Source: Nautilus pompilius (Eukaryota; Mollusca; Cephalopoda; Nautilida; Nautilidae). Taken from it: a stretch of 64,000 bases of DNA. Below, in pieces: positions 36,067 to 47,015 of the stretch. The stretch covers positions 434,001 to 498,000 of the forward strand of contig JACATO010000043.1 of NCBI GenBank assembly GCA_018389105.1, given 5' to 3'. Under the pieces are notes generated by a model that saw only the letters and a program-made list of their open reading frames with translations, searched no databases and had not been told where the DNA came from. The position numbers and the translations under genes are program-made. Within the stretch, counting starts at the first letter, position 1. Each line of letters starts with the position of its first letter.

Positions 36067-36290
36067 TTAATCCAAGTATTTAGATTTCTCCTTCCTACTA
36101 TGGGTCTCGAGATTCAGGTGGGAGTAGTGGAGAGTACCCGTGCCCTTGGATTGGGTTGGAATTTCTAAACCGTCTGTGTTGACATCATTCTTCTCATTGA
36201 GCCATTCAAGCTCTTCATTTTCCACGTACTTTGTAACACACATGAGTTGGCATTGACGTTTGGCAGCCACGCGCCAAGGCTGCGCAATGC
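36067..36290 (-). CDS. Possible 3' terminal exon
   Basis: After ctattccag near 36290, the minus strand is open as YSIAQPWRVAAKRQCQLMCV then TKYVENEELEWLNEKNDVNT and onward to KSKYLD and TAA. The composition is charged and not repetitive, and the GC content is above the flanks. There is no recognised domain. A further GC-richer island lies about 450 bases upstream in its transcription direction. Confidence 0.3.
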
Positions 36291-36699
36291 TGTACTGGAA
36301 TAGTGGACACCATCAGGACTTTGCATTGCATGACATTGAATAGATTTTTCATTAATTAAGTTCAGTCGTTGGGGTTTTAATACAGTGAGGAATGGTTCCC
36401 CCCTTATATTAATTAAACTGTTAGTAGGAAAATTAAAACAAAATCATATGAATGTTCTGTAATAAAGAGATAAAAAAAATAGAAAGGAAATGATAAGAAT
36501 GCAGGAATTTGGTGAAATGTAGAGGGATGAAGGCAAGTGAAATACCAAGACATCTAGCAGTTGGTGTACGGCTGCTGAGCATTCAAACAGAATGTCACAG
36601 ACCTGTTTCACTTTCGCTTTATAATTTTTTTTTGTCATTTTCAGCGATGATCCAATTTACTTTTTGTTTTTATTTTAGGACAATGAAATTCTAGATTCA

Positions 36700-36905
36700 T
36701 CGAATCTGGTTTGAGCGCCCATCTCCAGAGGAAGCGGCGTGTCCCGAAACTGTGCAACGACAAATTCACAGATGCATCCCCGTAGTGTGGTGCTGTCCGG
36801 TGCTTTCCACATTCTGACAGGCGGCTTCACCGCAGCTGTCTTAGCAGGAGGATCACCCTGGAGACACTTCAGACTGAGGCAAGCCTTTTGCTGCAGAGCT
36901 TAAAA
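36700..36905. other. GC-richer island, strand unknown
   Basis: This block is markedly richer in G and C, with several CpG dinucleotides (gagcgccc, agcggcgtgtcccg, caccgcag). Both strands hold a short ATG-initiated frame: plus MHPRSVVLSGAFHILTGGFT from 36773, minus MWKAPDSTTLRGCICEFVVA from about 36812. It could be a promoter-proximal first exon or CpG cluster of an unannotated gene, perhaps the minus-strand frame at 36067-36290. Confidence 0.3.
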
Positions 36906-36929
36906 TTCGTCTCATTGTCACTTCATTGA

Positions 36930-39900
36930 GATTTTAAAAAAAACAAACAAAAAAAAACAAAAAACAACCAGACCCGCTTATACTTGGATTCGGCCAGCTT
37001 CGCAAGCATCAGGGGTCTTAGATAAAGAAAACGAATTAAAATAAGTAGCAAGTTTACCTGGGAATGAGCTTGCAGGAATTTGCGGCATAGCCAAAGTTAG
37101 TGGTGTTCAGTAGGGTCATTTGTGTTTAGAAATTAGATAACAAAACAAGAGAAAAAATAAAGTTATAAGCAAATAAGTTTGAAAGTTTTTCCTTTGTTGT
37201 AGTCTATCCATGTAAAAGCAAAAATCAGTTAGAGTTATAATATACTATAGGTGCACGTGTGTTTATTCTTGAAATGTAGTTTCTTGAACCCTTTGTTTTC
37301 AGTTCTTATTTTTAAAAAAACCAAAACACAGAAATTTTTTTCCCCAAATGCCTGGGGGGGAAAAGGGTAAAGGTTCATTTTTACAAATTATATTGTTAAA
37401 TATAGTAGAATTTTATCTGATTATCACAAAGAAAATTGTATTCTTTATGCTCATAAATAAGTATATAAGGATATAATAGCTAAAGAGTGTAGTTAGCAAT
37501 TTTATCCAATTCAGTATACTTTTATTTCTTTCACATAAATTCCTATTTAATGTTTGACTATAGGATTAAAGACATTTAATGAAAGAATGTAGAATACTTA
37601 GTTATTTATAAAGGCAAAACTTATTATAGGAGAGATCACCAGAGTAAGTTGTCATAGTACCAGTAATACCCAATTAAATGCATAGATGGGCCATAATTGA
37701 CATCATAGAGTTCAAAGCATATGGCATGAATTAAAGCAACATTACATACCATGTTTAATTAGGAATTACTGGTGCTGTAACAGCCAGCAACAACTAGCTG
37801 ATGGTCTCTCTTGTCCTTTCTTTTAACATTTTTTTTTTAAAAAAAAATATTATTGGGATATAATTCCAAAAAAAATAAACTTCTTGGAGTTTTAAATTTA
37901 AATCCATTAGCTTGGCCATGAAGATTTACAATCCCAGACAAAAAGTTTAGTTAAATGTAAAAATTATTATTACTATTACTACCATTATAACATAGTAGGA
38001 TAATCTGAATGGTAGAAAGAAAGCTAATTTTTTAGCCCTAGTATTTTATATCTGATTTTACTCAATGTAGATCCTTTAAAGTGGAGCATGCTCTAAGAAC
38101 AAGTACTGACAAATTTAGATTAATATCAGTGATAGTATTAAATGTCAAAAATAGTTGTTTCCCCAGATCTTTAGTGCATACTTATTATTATGGGTGATAT
38201 TAATCTAAAATTGCTGTCATACGTTTTATAATTAATCCAGAGAAACTTATTCATAACCGGAAATATGGAGAAACTAGAAAACTGTACATATTAAAGATGT
38301 CATTAATTAACCCTAACCTACCTCACTACCTGAAAATCAGCTGACATTCATCTGCTTTTATAGTCACTGGTACTATAAGTTTAACAAACAACATGAAAAA
38401 AAAAAGAAATTACTTTCCTATTTAAAATAAATTTGATACAGATAGAGCAACAGCCCTGTTTTGGTATCTGAAGCTATTTTAAAAGACACAATGAAGTCCA
38501 GAAAGTTTTATTTACTCTATATTACTATTATTTATTATTTGGCTTCAATATTATAATTACTAACCATCAATTAATAAATGCATATTGAAAAATATTTAAA
38601 TACTTCCATATCAATAATTCTGGAGATAACAATCAAGCATTCCTGAGCTGCTTTAAAGCAAGAATGGAAAGAGTGGTTCTGGTTTCCTTTTGCATGTAGA
38701 AAATAGAGTCCCAATAGGCTTTCTGCTTCACCATCTTCCGCACTGTATAGTAACTAATCCCCCACCTGGTTACTTGACTACCTGCCCTTGTAAAATGGCC
38801 GCACACAAAATGTAAAATAACAAAACAGGCTTCTGAAGTTAGAAATTTTTTTTTAAAAAAAGTTGTCCAAACAAATATCGATTCAATAAAAACAGATGTA
38901 GTAGCAATGCCATCTGTGTTGGAGATAAGACACCAGAGCAGATAATGAGACAATGATCTCATCCTCGACAGAACAGCTGAAATTCTGGTAGGAACACTGC
39001 CTATTAATCAGGAAAGTGGATTAAAAAGTATATTGGATGGTTGTCATAGAATGATGCTGGTGTAAATAAGGATGGTTCATAATAAGAAAAAAAAAAAAAA
39101 TAAAAAAACTGGGGTGGTTCCAAGACTTGCTTAAGCATCTTAACTTTTCAAAAATTGCATTTCAGAACTCTGTTGCTGACAAAAGGATAGAAATTCTCAC
39201 AAAAATCCCCTAATAACGTTGCTATTATTCACCTTTTTAAAAGAAACTGACTAAGCCTGGCTGCTCACGTGGGTGTTTTTTTTCCTTTCTAATCCTTTAA
39301 AGAATTTGAACAAAAACAATGTAGAAGTAAATCTTACTTAGCCATTCAGGAAATTCTGTTATTGAAATCAAACTCTCCTGTAAATTTTGTAATTTTGAAC
39401 ATAAGTCAATAATGAAATTTTAAAACGTAGGGCTTGTTCAGTATACATTCAAAAAAAAAGGTAACGTGTGCTGGTAATTTTCTGATAGTTATTGATCACA
39501 ACTCTCCAAAATTACATATTACCACAAAATAGGACAAGATGAATTGTCTGTTTCTTGAAACAGATTAGATCATCCAGATATTAAACTAATTCCCTCCATC
39601 TCCAACAATTATAGTAGTGCTCACCACAGGCTGAGTCACAGGTGCCTGACACCTAGAATCTTCCTCGTTAACATAATCCCCTTTTTCTAACAAATCCATA
39701 TACCACCCCAACTTGACACGGTTTGCATTACAAGTGTGTTGACTAAATCTACAGCCAGTCCAACAAAGACACCAACTTACGCTTCTAGGCTGATCTTCAG
39801 CGATGTCAGTCAGGTAAAAACTAATATGGTACACAGAGAATTAAAGATATCAAATAGCCAGACTGACAGGTGCAAGATTTGTTTATCTTTCAGAAAGTTT

Positions 39901-40540
39901 AATCAAAGCTACAACAGCCTGCCAAGGCATCGGCGCCATCGGCCCATAGTATAAAGTACTCTACCTGTTTCCCATAGTTAAAGGTACAAAAGGCAGTGTC
40001 TAGCAGTTTTGCTTTATGACAGCATATTACCCAGGTGCAAATCTAGAAGTAGCCAAACAGTGAATTTCAGATATCATGAGGATTAAAATTAAATGGGAAT
40101 GAATGAATGAATGAAGCAGTAATCATAACACAAACAGATCTTGTCAGACATCTGATTTTTGAGGAATCCTGAATAACGTGCAGTCATACATCCATAAGTG
40201 TGAATTCACCAATTAAACATTCCATCAAATATAGAGGAGGACATTTAATGAATAAAAGTTGAGAAAAGTTTGAAAATAGGCACTTAAAAACAAATTTGTT
40301 TGTGTGTGTGGATTTTTAAAGTCATATGCTTACAGTATAAACATGGAACTAATGAACTAAAATATTGACTTATGTATGCAACATTGAACAATTCACTGGT
40401 GAATCCACAATTATGGCTGCCAGTAAGTGTGTACTCCCTCCCCAAATACACACAACTATGAATTAACAGCTTAAGAAAGAAATAACAGATTTAATACTAA
40501 AATTCAGTTTTCTTTTTAAAATGACTAAAAAGTTTAATTT
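36930..40540. other. No gene seen
   Basis: AT-rich sequence with A runs. The minus frame 38633-38962 (109 codons) and the opposed frames 39586-39834 and 39736-39954 match no family I know. A 32-base motif at 37754 recurs at 41857 (see findings). Confidence 0.45.
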
Positions 40541-40544
40541 CTAA

Positions 40545-41035
40545 GGGTGTATCAAATAAAAACCCATAAACTATTTTATTTGTAGATGTTCAGATATGGT
40601 TTCTTGATGCACACTTCTGAGACCATCATAAAAATGCTGGGAGATCCGTCTTGGTTGCTTCTGGACCCAGGTCTGGATTGTGACGATGCCAGGTTGCACT
40701 CACTTTATGGCAGCACAGAGCACATAACTCACAAAATGTTCACTGACCCTTAATCATAGAGAATTTACTGCATATGAAGAGTTGCTCTCCCTCTGATTCT
40801 GGTCAGATCTCATTGTTGGCTTTAGTAGTAGCATCTGGAATTATTAGCTTGAACAGCTGACCCCCAGTTACGGAGTGTCCTAAAGTGTGTACTTTTGAAT
40901 TTCAAAACCCACTCGTAGACACTGTGTGATAAGCAGGCATCATTCTTCAGTGCATTTCGGTGGCAGAAACTTTTCCAACCATCAGAAATCAAACTGCACC
41001 TCCCATCTCTTTATGAAATCTACCATAGTATCAGC
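40545..41035 (-). pseudogene. Possible mariner-type transposon fragment
   Basis: The left edge (GGGTGTATCAAATAAAAACC at 40546) looks like a mariner-type terminal repeat. Minus-strand pieces near 40880-40960 give NDACLSHSVYEWVLKFKS, which follows the pattern ...D.xLSxxxVYEWxxRFK of the mariner N-terminal helix-turn-helix. The rest is too decayed to follow. Confidence 0.35.
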
Positions 41036-41283
41036 AAAAAAAAAAAAACAAATTAGAGATAGAATTATGGTAAATCTACAGAAAGTGAATGTACTTTGTA
41101 GTTTCCTTGATACTCTAATACAATAATAAATAAATAGCGATATATTCTAATTTTTCTATTTCATTTTAGTACCCTTCAGTTTCAGCTCCATTAAATTTTA
41201 ATGTTCTTTTTTTTTATTGTATTTTGGAATTAAAAAAAAATCAACAGCTCTGGATGTAATATCCATTAAAAAGATAAATGTTT

Positions 41284-41301
41284 TCTCTCTCTCTCTCTCT
41301 C
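41284..41301. repeat. (TC)n microsatellite
   Basis: Nine perfect CT units flanked by T-rich sequence. Confidence 0.9.
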
Positions 41302-41997
41302 ACAGACTTTTACACATGCTCAGCATTTTCTACATTTAACTTGATGGTTCCATCGCTGCTACAGCCACATTAGTGGTGAAGCATCACGGCAATTCTGCAG
41401 TGTCAGGAGACTAGGTTGGCAGGCTTGTTGGCAAATCCCAGAAACACTTTATTTTATCCTCATCCCTAATGTGCCAATCATTTTCTACAACTGATGCTTG
41501 CAAGATTAGAATCTTCAGCAGTTGGTTATAATTACCATATCAGAAATCAATAATCACATTATATATATATAATTAAAGTGTTGCTAGACCAAAACATTCT
41601 GTGAATATTTGGATTTTGCTTTATGTAAATAGGACAAACATCACTCACCGCAACACTGGCACAGACTGTAGTTGATTTTTACAAAGTATAATAAATAAAT
41701 AAATAAAAACAGGATATGTACTAATTCAAAACATTTTCTGCTCTTTTGTTTTACAATGTACATGCAAATTTTAATTGATTTTAAAACATGCAATACAATA
41801 TCAAAGCTCAACATTAGCAGGTTATAATCAACATTGTTTTGGCCTTCATCTCTGTATTTAATTAGGAATCACCGGTGGCTGTAACATCCCACCCTGTGTG
41901 GAAAACAAATCGCCCAAAGACTGCCAACAAGTTTGTGAGAGTGAGAGTAGTGCACACTGCTGCGCAAAGATGGCAGGTTTTGTTTTTACACAGTAAT

Positions 41998-42019
41998 AGC
42001 TCGGCGGTAAAGCCGAGCT
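41998..42019. other. Perfect 8-bp stem hairpin
   Basis: AGCTCGGC, loop GGTAAA, GCCGAGCT. The GC-rich stem stands out in AT-rich DNA and lies inside the plus-strand frame 41875-42078. The role is unknown; it could be part of a retroposon or a structured RNA. Confidence 0.4.
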
Positions 42020-42099
42020 GCGAACTTGTTGTCAAGATGCATATTGGTATACCGCATCCACTGGAAATCGGTTTTTAGTCTTTTTTTTGTCGGGAAGTA

Positions 42100-43870
42100 A
42101 GCATGGAAACGTCGTAAATGTGGCTGAACTGGGCCAGATACAAGACAAGATAAAAAAAAAAAAATTTTTTTATGAGATGAGAAACAGAAAAATGTGTTTC
42201 AAACAACATTAAAATATTTTAATGGTTATTTTTTTTTTAGAGTAGGGCATTCAAATTAAACCAGGCAAGAGGCCGGTTCAGCTGGGGTTTTTCCCTAAAA
42301 CGTGTATGCATGTACATCAACCAAAAACAAGAACAGATCACAACCAGCATTACCCTTTATTAATGCATGTTTATTCTTCTCTCGAACACACTTCTGTCAC
42401 CGCTTTGGCATGTGGCTGTACTTACCGACTTTATGAAATACACTTAACTAACAAAAATTAACAGCTGCCATTAACACTTCGTACGACCTCTGCATGGCAG
42501 TGGGGTCAATTATAGAATCACTGCACTGATCTAAATGAGTCTATTCTCTTAACATGAATTTTCATTTTTTCCATTGTATTGCTGGTAGATATCATAGTTT
42601 AAACTTTCTATTAAATATTGGACTCTCATTTTTTAGTATGTGAGCCTGCAGCCTTGTAAAATCTCTGGGGTGTACTTAAGTGAACTTGCAGTATACAGGT
42701 TGAAAATATACAGTACGGCCATGCTTGCTCATGAATTAGAGAGAAGGCACCATAGTTAAACTTTTTTGGTTAATGTTTGGATCTCTGTACTATCAGACAG
42801 CCTCTATAATGTTCTTATCTAGATTCTGAGCAAATGTATCTTACATGCATTATGTGCCTGGAAAGAAAATATACAGTTACAAATTCAGACAGTTACTGGT
42901 CAAATCTAGCAAAACATTGAGTTGTTGTGTTATCCAATTCTGTGTTTCATCTTTTTTCACCAAGTTCCCAAAAACAAATTTTCTTTTGGAAATTTTAAGA
43001 AAAAAAAAAATCTGTTTCAAATTCTGAATTTCCTGTAACAAAGTTAAAACTTTATCCAGAGTTTCTGCAGCTTTTTTCTTTTTTTGGCGCCTTAAAATTA
43101 CTAACTACTGTAAAATATCAAGTGACTCGCTATCTTCAGCAGTACAAAGAAACATGGAGTTTCTAATTTAACCAGAACTGAGAGTGGAGCCCTACATAAA
43201 ATTCCCTAAATATAAATCTGTAGTGCTAATGTTGTGATTTTAGACAAATCTATGTACAGTTAATGCTTATGTATTATCTGATTTTGATAACCACCAATGC
43301 ATTGATGAAGCTCCACAAATGTGTTAAACATATTGGAAAAAAAAATGGCAACAACAATACCTTCTTAAACTAAAATCTGAAAATAACATTTCCGAAACTA
43401 AACAATCGAATCAGACCAGCTGGTTCTCAACCTGGTATATATGGTTAATCAAGAGTTTATGCAAGCAATTGCCCCATCCATCCCATTTTATTGTCTATAC
43501 ACACCAATAATTATGAGTTAGCTCCTTTTTTAGTTTATGCTTTACAGTCTGCCAGTCAACCAATATACTATTAAAGACTCATTTTTTGTTTTTAATTCAA
43601 CATTTTAAATTCCGGAAAAAAAATTGTGCGGCTTTCATATTAACTCTCTATTTAACAATGTTCCATTGCAATACAATATAGATTTGTGTGGCAGAAAATT
43701 GTACCATGGTTCTCTACTATCATCAAAAATTACCTGAAATGGTAAGTTAGTTACTTACCTTGGCTACCATTGATTTAATATCGATCTGCATATCCAGCTA
43801 GATTGGGTTAACTTTGATCCTCTTTTAGACTCGATTTTAATCAACATTTTTCTTTGTGCTATCTAAAAAA
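42100..43870. other. No gene seen
   Basis: AT-rich sequence with A and T runs. Short frames such as 42845-43027 carry no recognisable motif. Confidence 0.5.
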
Positions 43871-44324
43871 AAAAATTAAATATTTTGGTCACTGCTTTAT
43901 CTATATTATAGATGACATTTTTGCTGTATTTTTGTCTTTTGAAATTTCTCAGGGTTTCTATGCACAATATCCAATAGAGAAAGATGGCCAACTGTCTTTT
44001 CTAGACACTATTTTCACATAATGACTTTGATGGTGTGTACTTCCATATTTATAAAACCTACAACTATTGGATTAATTAATGAAGTGAGACAGTCTTATTC
44101 CTTGGCTTCATAAATTCATTTTCTCTGTGTTAATATTTAGAGCCTTAAGATCTGCTCCTCCTATGGTAACATTTGCTCTGGGGTTGGATCTATTACTAAA
44201 CTGTTAGGACAACCATTTTTTCACTCAATCCTGTATCCACAGAGACCTATGTAAACCGCAAAACAGAACTTTCTGTACAGGCAGTACCCAAGCAAATTGA
44301 TTACCCCATGTTCTTGTTTTTATA

Positions 44325-44871
44325 CAGTGATCAGAAAGTAACTATGCAGTGGAGTATATTTGTAATCATTTTTGATTCCTCTCCTTGTGCTTTGTTGTTT
44401 TATACTGTAGTTCCCAAAATAGCCAACAGGTGTTGGCAAAAAGTGAAACATGATTTTTGTGTGATTGTAATTTGTGTGTAATGGTTCTTTCAAATGCCAA
44501 ACGAATCTTTCTCATCAAGAAAGTGTATGTGAATAATAGTAAATACTCCACAAGAGTTCAAAATGAGTTCTTACAAGAATTTCCTCATGCAAAGCTTCTG
44601 AACAGAAACATTGTAAGGGCACTGATTAGCAGATTTGAAGATAGTGGTTCAGTTGAGGATTATCCACGATCAGGTAGATCAAAAGAGTTGGACCAGGAGA
44701 AGTTGTAAAAAATTTCAAACGCAGTGCTTCAGAGCCCTTCGAAATCACTGCGTCGACTTTCTTAAGAAGCAAATAATTCACATGGGGGCACGCATACAGC
44801 TTTAAAGGAGTTAAATTTTTACCGTATAAAGTGAACATTTTCCACTGCGCAGTTACTTTTTGATCACCCTG
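44325..44871 (+). mobile_element. Internally deleted mariner-type element with terminal inverted repeats
   Basis: The two ends are inverted repeats of about 30 bases (44325-44353 against 44841-44871), sharing TGATCA-AAAGTAACT and GCAGTGGA with a two-base length difference and few substitutions. Between them lies only the N-terminal DNA-binding part of a transposase (44457-44708 and its decayed continuation to about 44780). The 547-bp element is therefore a non-autonomous deletion product. It interrupts the retroelement remnant at 43880-45260. Confidence 0.8.
44457..44780 (+). pseudogene. N-terminal helix-turn-helix fragment of a mariner-type transposase
   Basis: The frame opens upstream of VLSNAKRIFLIKKVYVNNSK and continues EFLQEFPHAKLLNRNIVRAL then ISRFEDSGSVEDYPRSGRSK. 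This is the helix-turn-helix plus SGR(P/S) linker typical of transposases in this group (DUF4817-like N-terminus, from family knowledge). After a stop at 44706 the next frame continues KISNAVLQSPSKSLRRLS, so the break is a simple stop. The DDE catalytic domain is absent because the internal deletion runs to the right terminal repeat. Confidence 0.75.
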
Positions 44872-46713
44872 TCTATACAACTGAGGGTGCAGCATTACAT
44901 TTCAGAATTTGTGTCACTAATTCTAATGCTATTGGGTCTTTATTTCCTTTAACAACAGAATTTTTATCCCTAATAAGTTGCATGTCACCTATTCCATTCA
45001 ACATTGGTCCTGTAGTGCAAAAGACCCTGCAGTGCATAAGAAACGCGCATTTGTTAGAGACAGAAAATTCTAGCCTTTTAAACCATTTGGTAGTCAGTTC
45101 TGGTCACAAATTTTTATTGAATGACGTAAGAATCCTGGCCAGATCCGCTGCTGATTTAAAGTTAAAAATCATAAAATCTTTATCTATAAAACATTTCAAA
45201 CCAATTCTTCTTGATCAAACTTCATTACTGTTTAAGATTTTTATTCTTTCCTGATCTTTAAAAAATTTGCATAATTTTCTTCCCATTTACTTTATTAACT
45301 TTTGTGCTTAGTGGAGATTTTCTTGGAGAGTTCTGCTTGATCTGTTTAAAAATGAACATAAGTAATGTTTAAAATATCTCAGGTGTGTGTGTGCATGTTT
45401 TGTTTGTAATGTTTCTTATGTTAACTGCTCCCTTGTATTTTCCTTAATGTTGGGGATTTGTAACATTCTACCACATTAGCAATTTTTAGAATTATTATCA
45501 TGTTAAATGATGAACGCAACACCAAAGAGTCTGAGATCAGAGCTTACTGTATAATGAATAAGCATCTGTTTACCTTTTTACCTGTCAAATTATCATCAAA
45601 ACTTCATTTGTGCATCCTTGCATGGAGATTCAGTGCTACACTCAAATGGATCCACCATGTTTGTCAGTCTGCTCTTCTCTGAACATTTTGCCACTGGTGG
45701 TTTCCAAATAATTCAGATTTTGATTCATCAGTGAAATAAAGAGTTGGTTTCCTTCTCCCCCTCTAGCCCATGCAATTAAATCTTTTAACTTTATTTCCTC
45801 TAAACAAGAATGGCTTCCTAATTATTTTAATCTTTTTTTTTTTTCAGGAAAGGGAACAGCAAAATCCACAATATATTCTTTCTTAAAAATAATGAGACTG
45901 ATGGAAACAACCAAAATTTTAAAAATTATATATCATATCAGCCATAACTGAGAAACTCGCCAATTAGATGATGATTTATGAGGAAATTTTGATGAAGCCA
46001 GGCTGTGATAAAGGTTAAGAATTTTTTTTTCCTTTTACATAAATGGGTTTTCTAACTGTTGTATACTTATAATGGGATGTAATAAAATAGTTCCCAAACC
46101 GAATTTATTACAATAACACCATGATGCTCACTGACTATTCACAAGCTTTCCCTCTTAAAAATTTGCCACCATCCACAAGTATGCCGCTTATTCCAGCAGT
46201 TCTACAATTTCTGGAAGCAACTCCTTGCATTCTTCTCTCAAAAGCTGGTGTAGTGTAAAGCTGCTTCTATATCTGAAATGGCAGTGGGTACACCTGATCA
46301 AGCTTCATCCCCGCCTCCCTTTTAGAACATGCTTCCAAAGCAAAATTATGAACAACAAAAAAAATCCCTTCTCCGTTTTTTTTTTTTTTTTGTTGGTGCT
46401 AAAAGTAAAATCCTGAAAGCTGGCCATCTTGAAGAATCTGACTCTAACAGAGCTCGGCCTGAGATACAAATTCTTCTTTCTCCCTGGTACAAGACATTCT
46501 TAAAACATACTGATTATCATGTCTGACTATAGACAAACTGTTCAGTGTATTTATCATCAAACTTCCCTCTACCCCTGCATAGAAATCTATAGGTATTTTT
46601 AAAAACTCTAAAATTTTGAATGCTCTTTGTAAATTGTTGAAATCATATTTTCTAAAATCAAAGCTAAATTTTTAGAGAGTTATTAGAATTTAGTTTGTCA
46701 ATCAATAATTTTG

Positions 46714-46850
46714 CAACATGGTGGTCCAGTGATTAAGCTACTCAACTGCTGAAGTCAAGAACCCAGTCTGAACCCCAGTTGTCAAGATCAGCACACCTTA
46801 GCATACCTGCCAGGCTTGGTTTCTTCACCATTTTTTTTCTGCCTCCTACT
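46714..46850 (+). repeat. SINE-like repeat, family 2, copy
   Basis: GTGGTCCAGTGATTAAGCTA (A-box region) and CAGTCTGAACCCCAGTTG (eroded B box) are followed by CCTGCCAGGCTTGGTTTCTT, as in the other family 2 copies. Confidence 0.5.
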
Positions 46851-47015
46851 AGACAAAAACAGCACCAGTCTTCCACCAGGGTTGTCTTACCCAGCCAAAT
46901 TATTGAACAGTGAAACACCCAAAGATTTTATAAACACTTTGTTTTGGCAAGCATGTTGTTCACTGAATAAAGTTTGCAAAAGAAAAACTGAAGGAAAAAA
47001 AAAGGGCATCATATA

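Larger units (their letters stand above)
43880..45260 (+). mobile_element. Penelope-like retroelement remnant, split by a nested insertion
   Basis: From about 43885 the plus strand reads YFGHCFIYIIDDIFAVF, fitting the reverse-transcriptase catalytic motif region (R-Y-x-D-D-x-F) of Penelope-like elements, followed by EKDGQLSFLDT, the next conserved block (ExxxxLPFLD). After the nested element at 44325-44871, the frame 44982-45254 (from MSPIPFNIGPVVQK) includes SSLLNHLVVSSGHKFLLNDV and LKIIKSLSIK, which fit the H...H.F....IL....K..ES..I pattern downstream of the GIY-YIG endonuclease of these elements. The GIY-YIG core itself is not visible. Frameshifts are present. Assignment rests on motif order, not a search. 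Confidence 0.55.

Noticed and set aside
38633-38962. 109-codon minus-strand frame
   Set aside because: No recognisable motif, no splice sites of quality, and it contains T-run derived residues.
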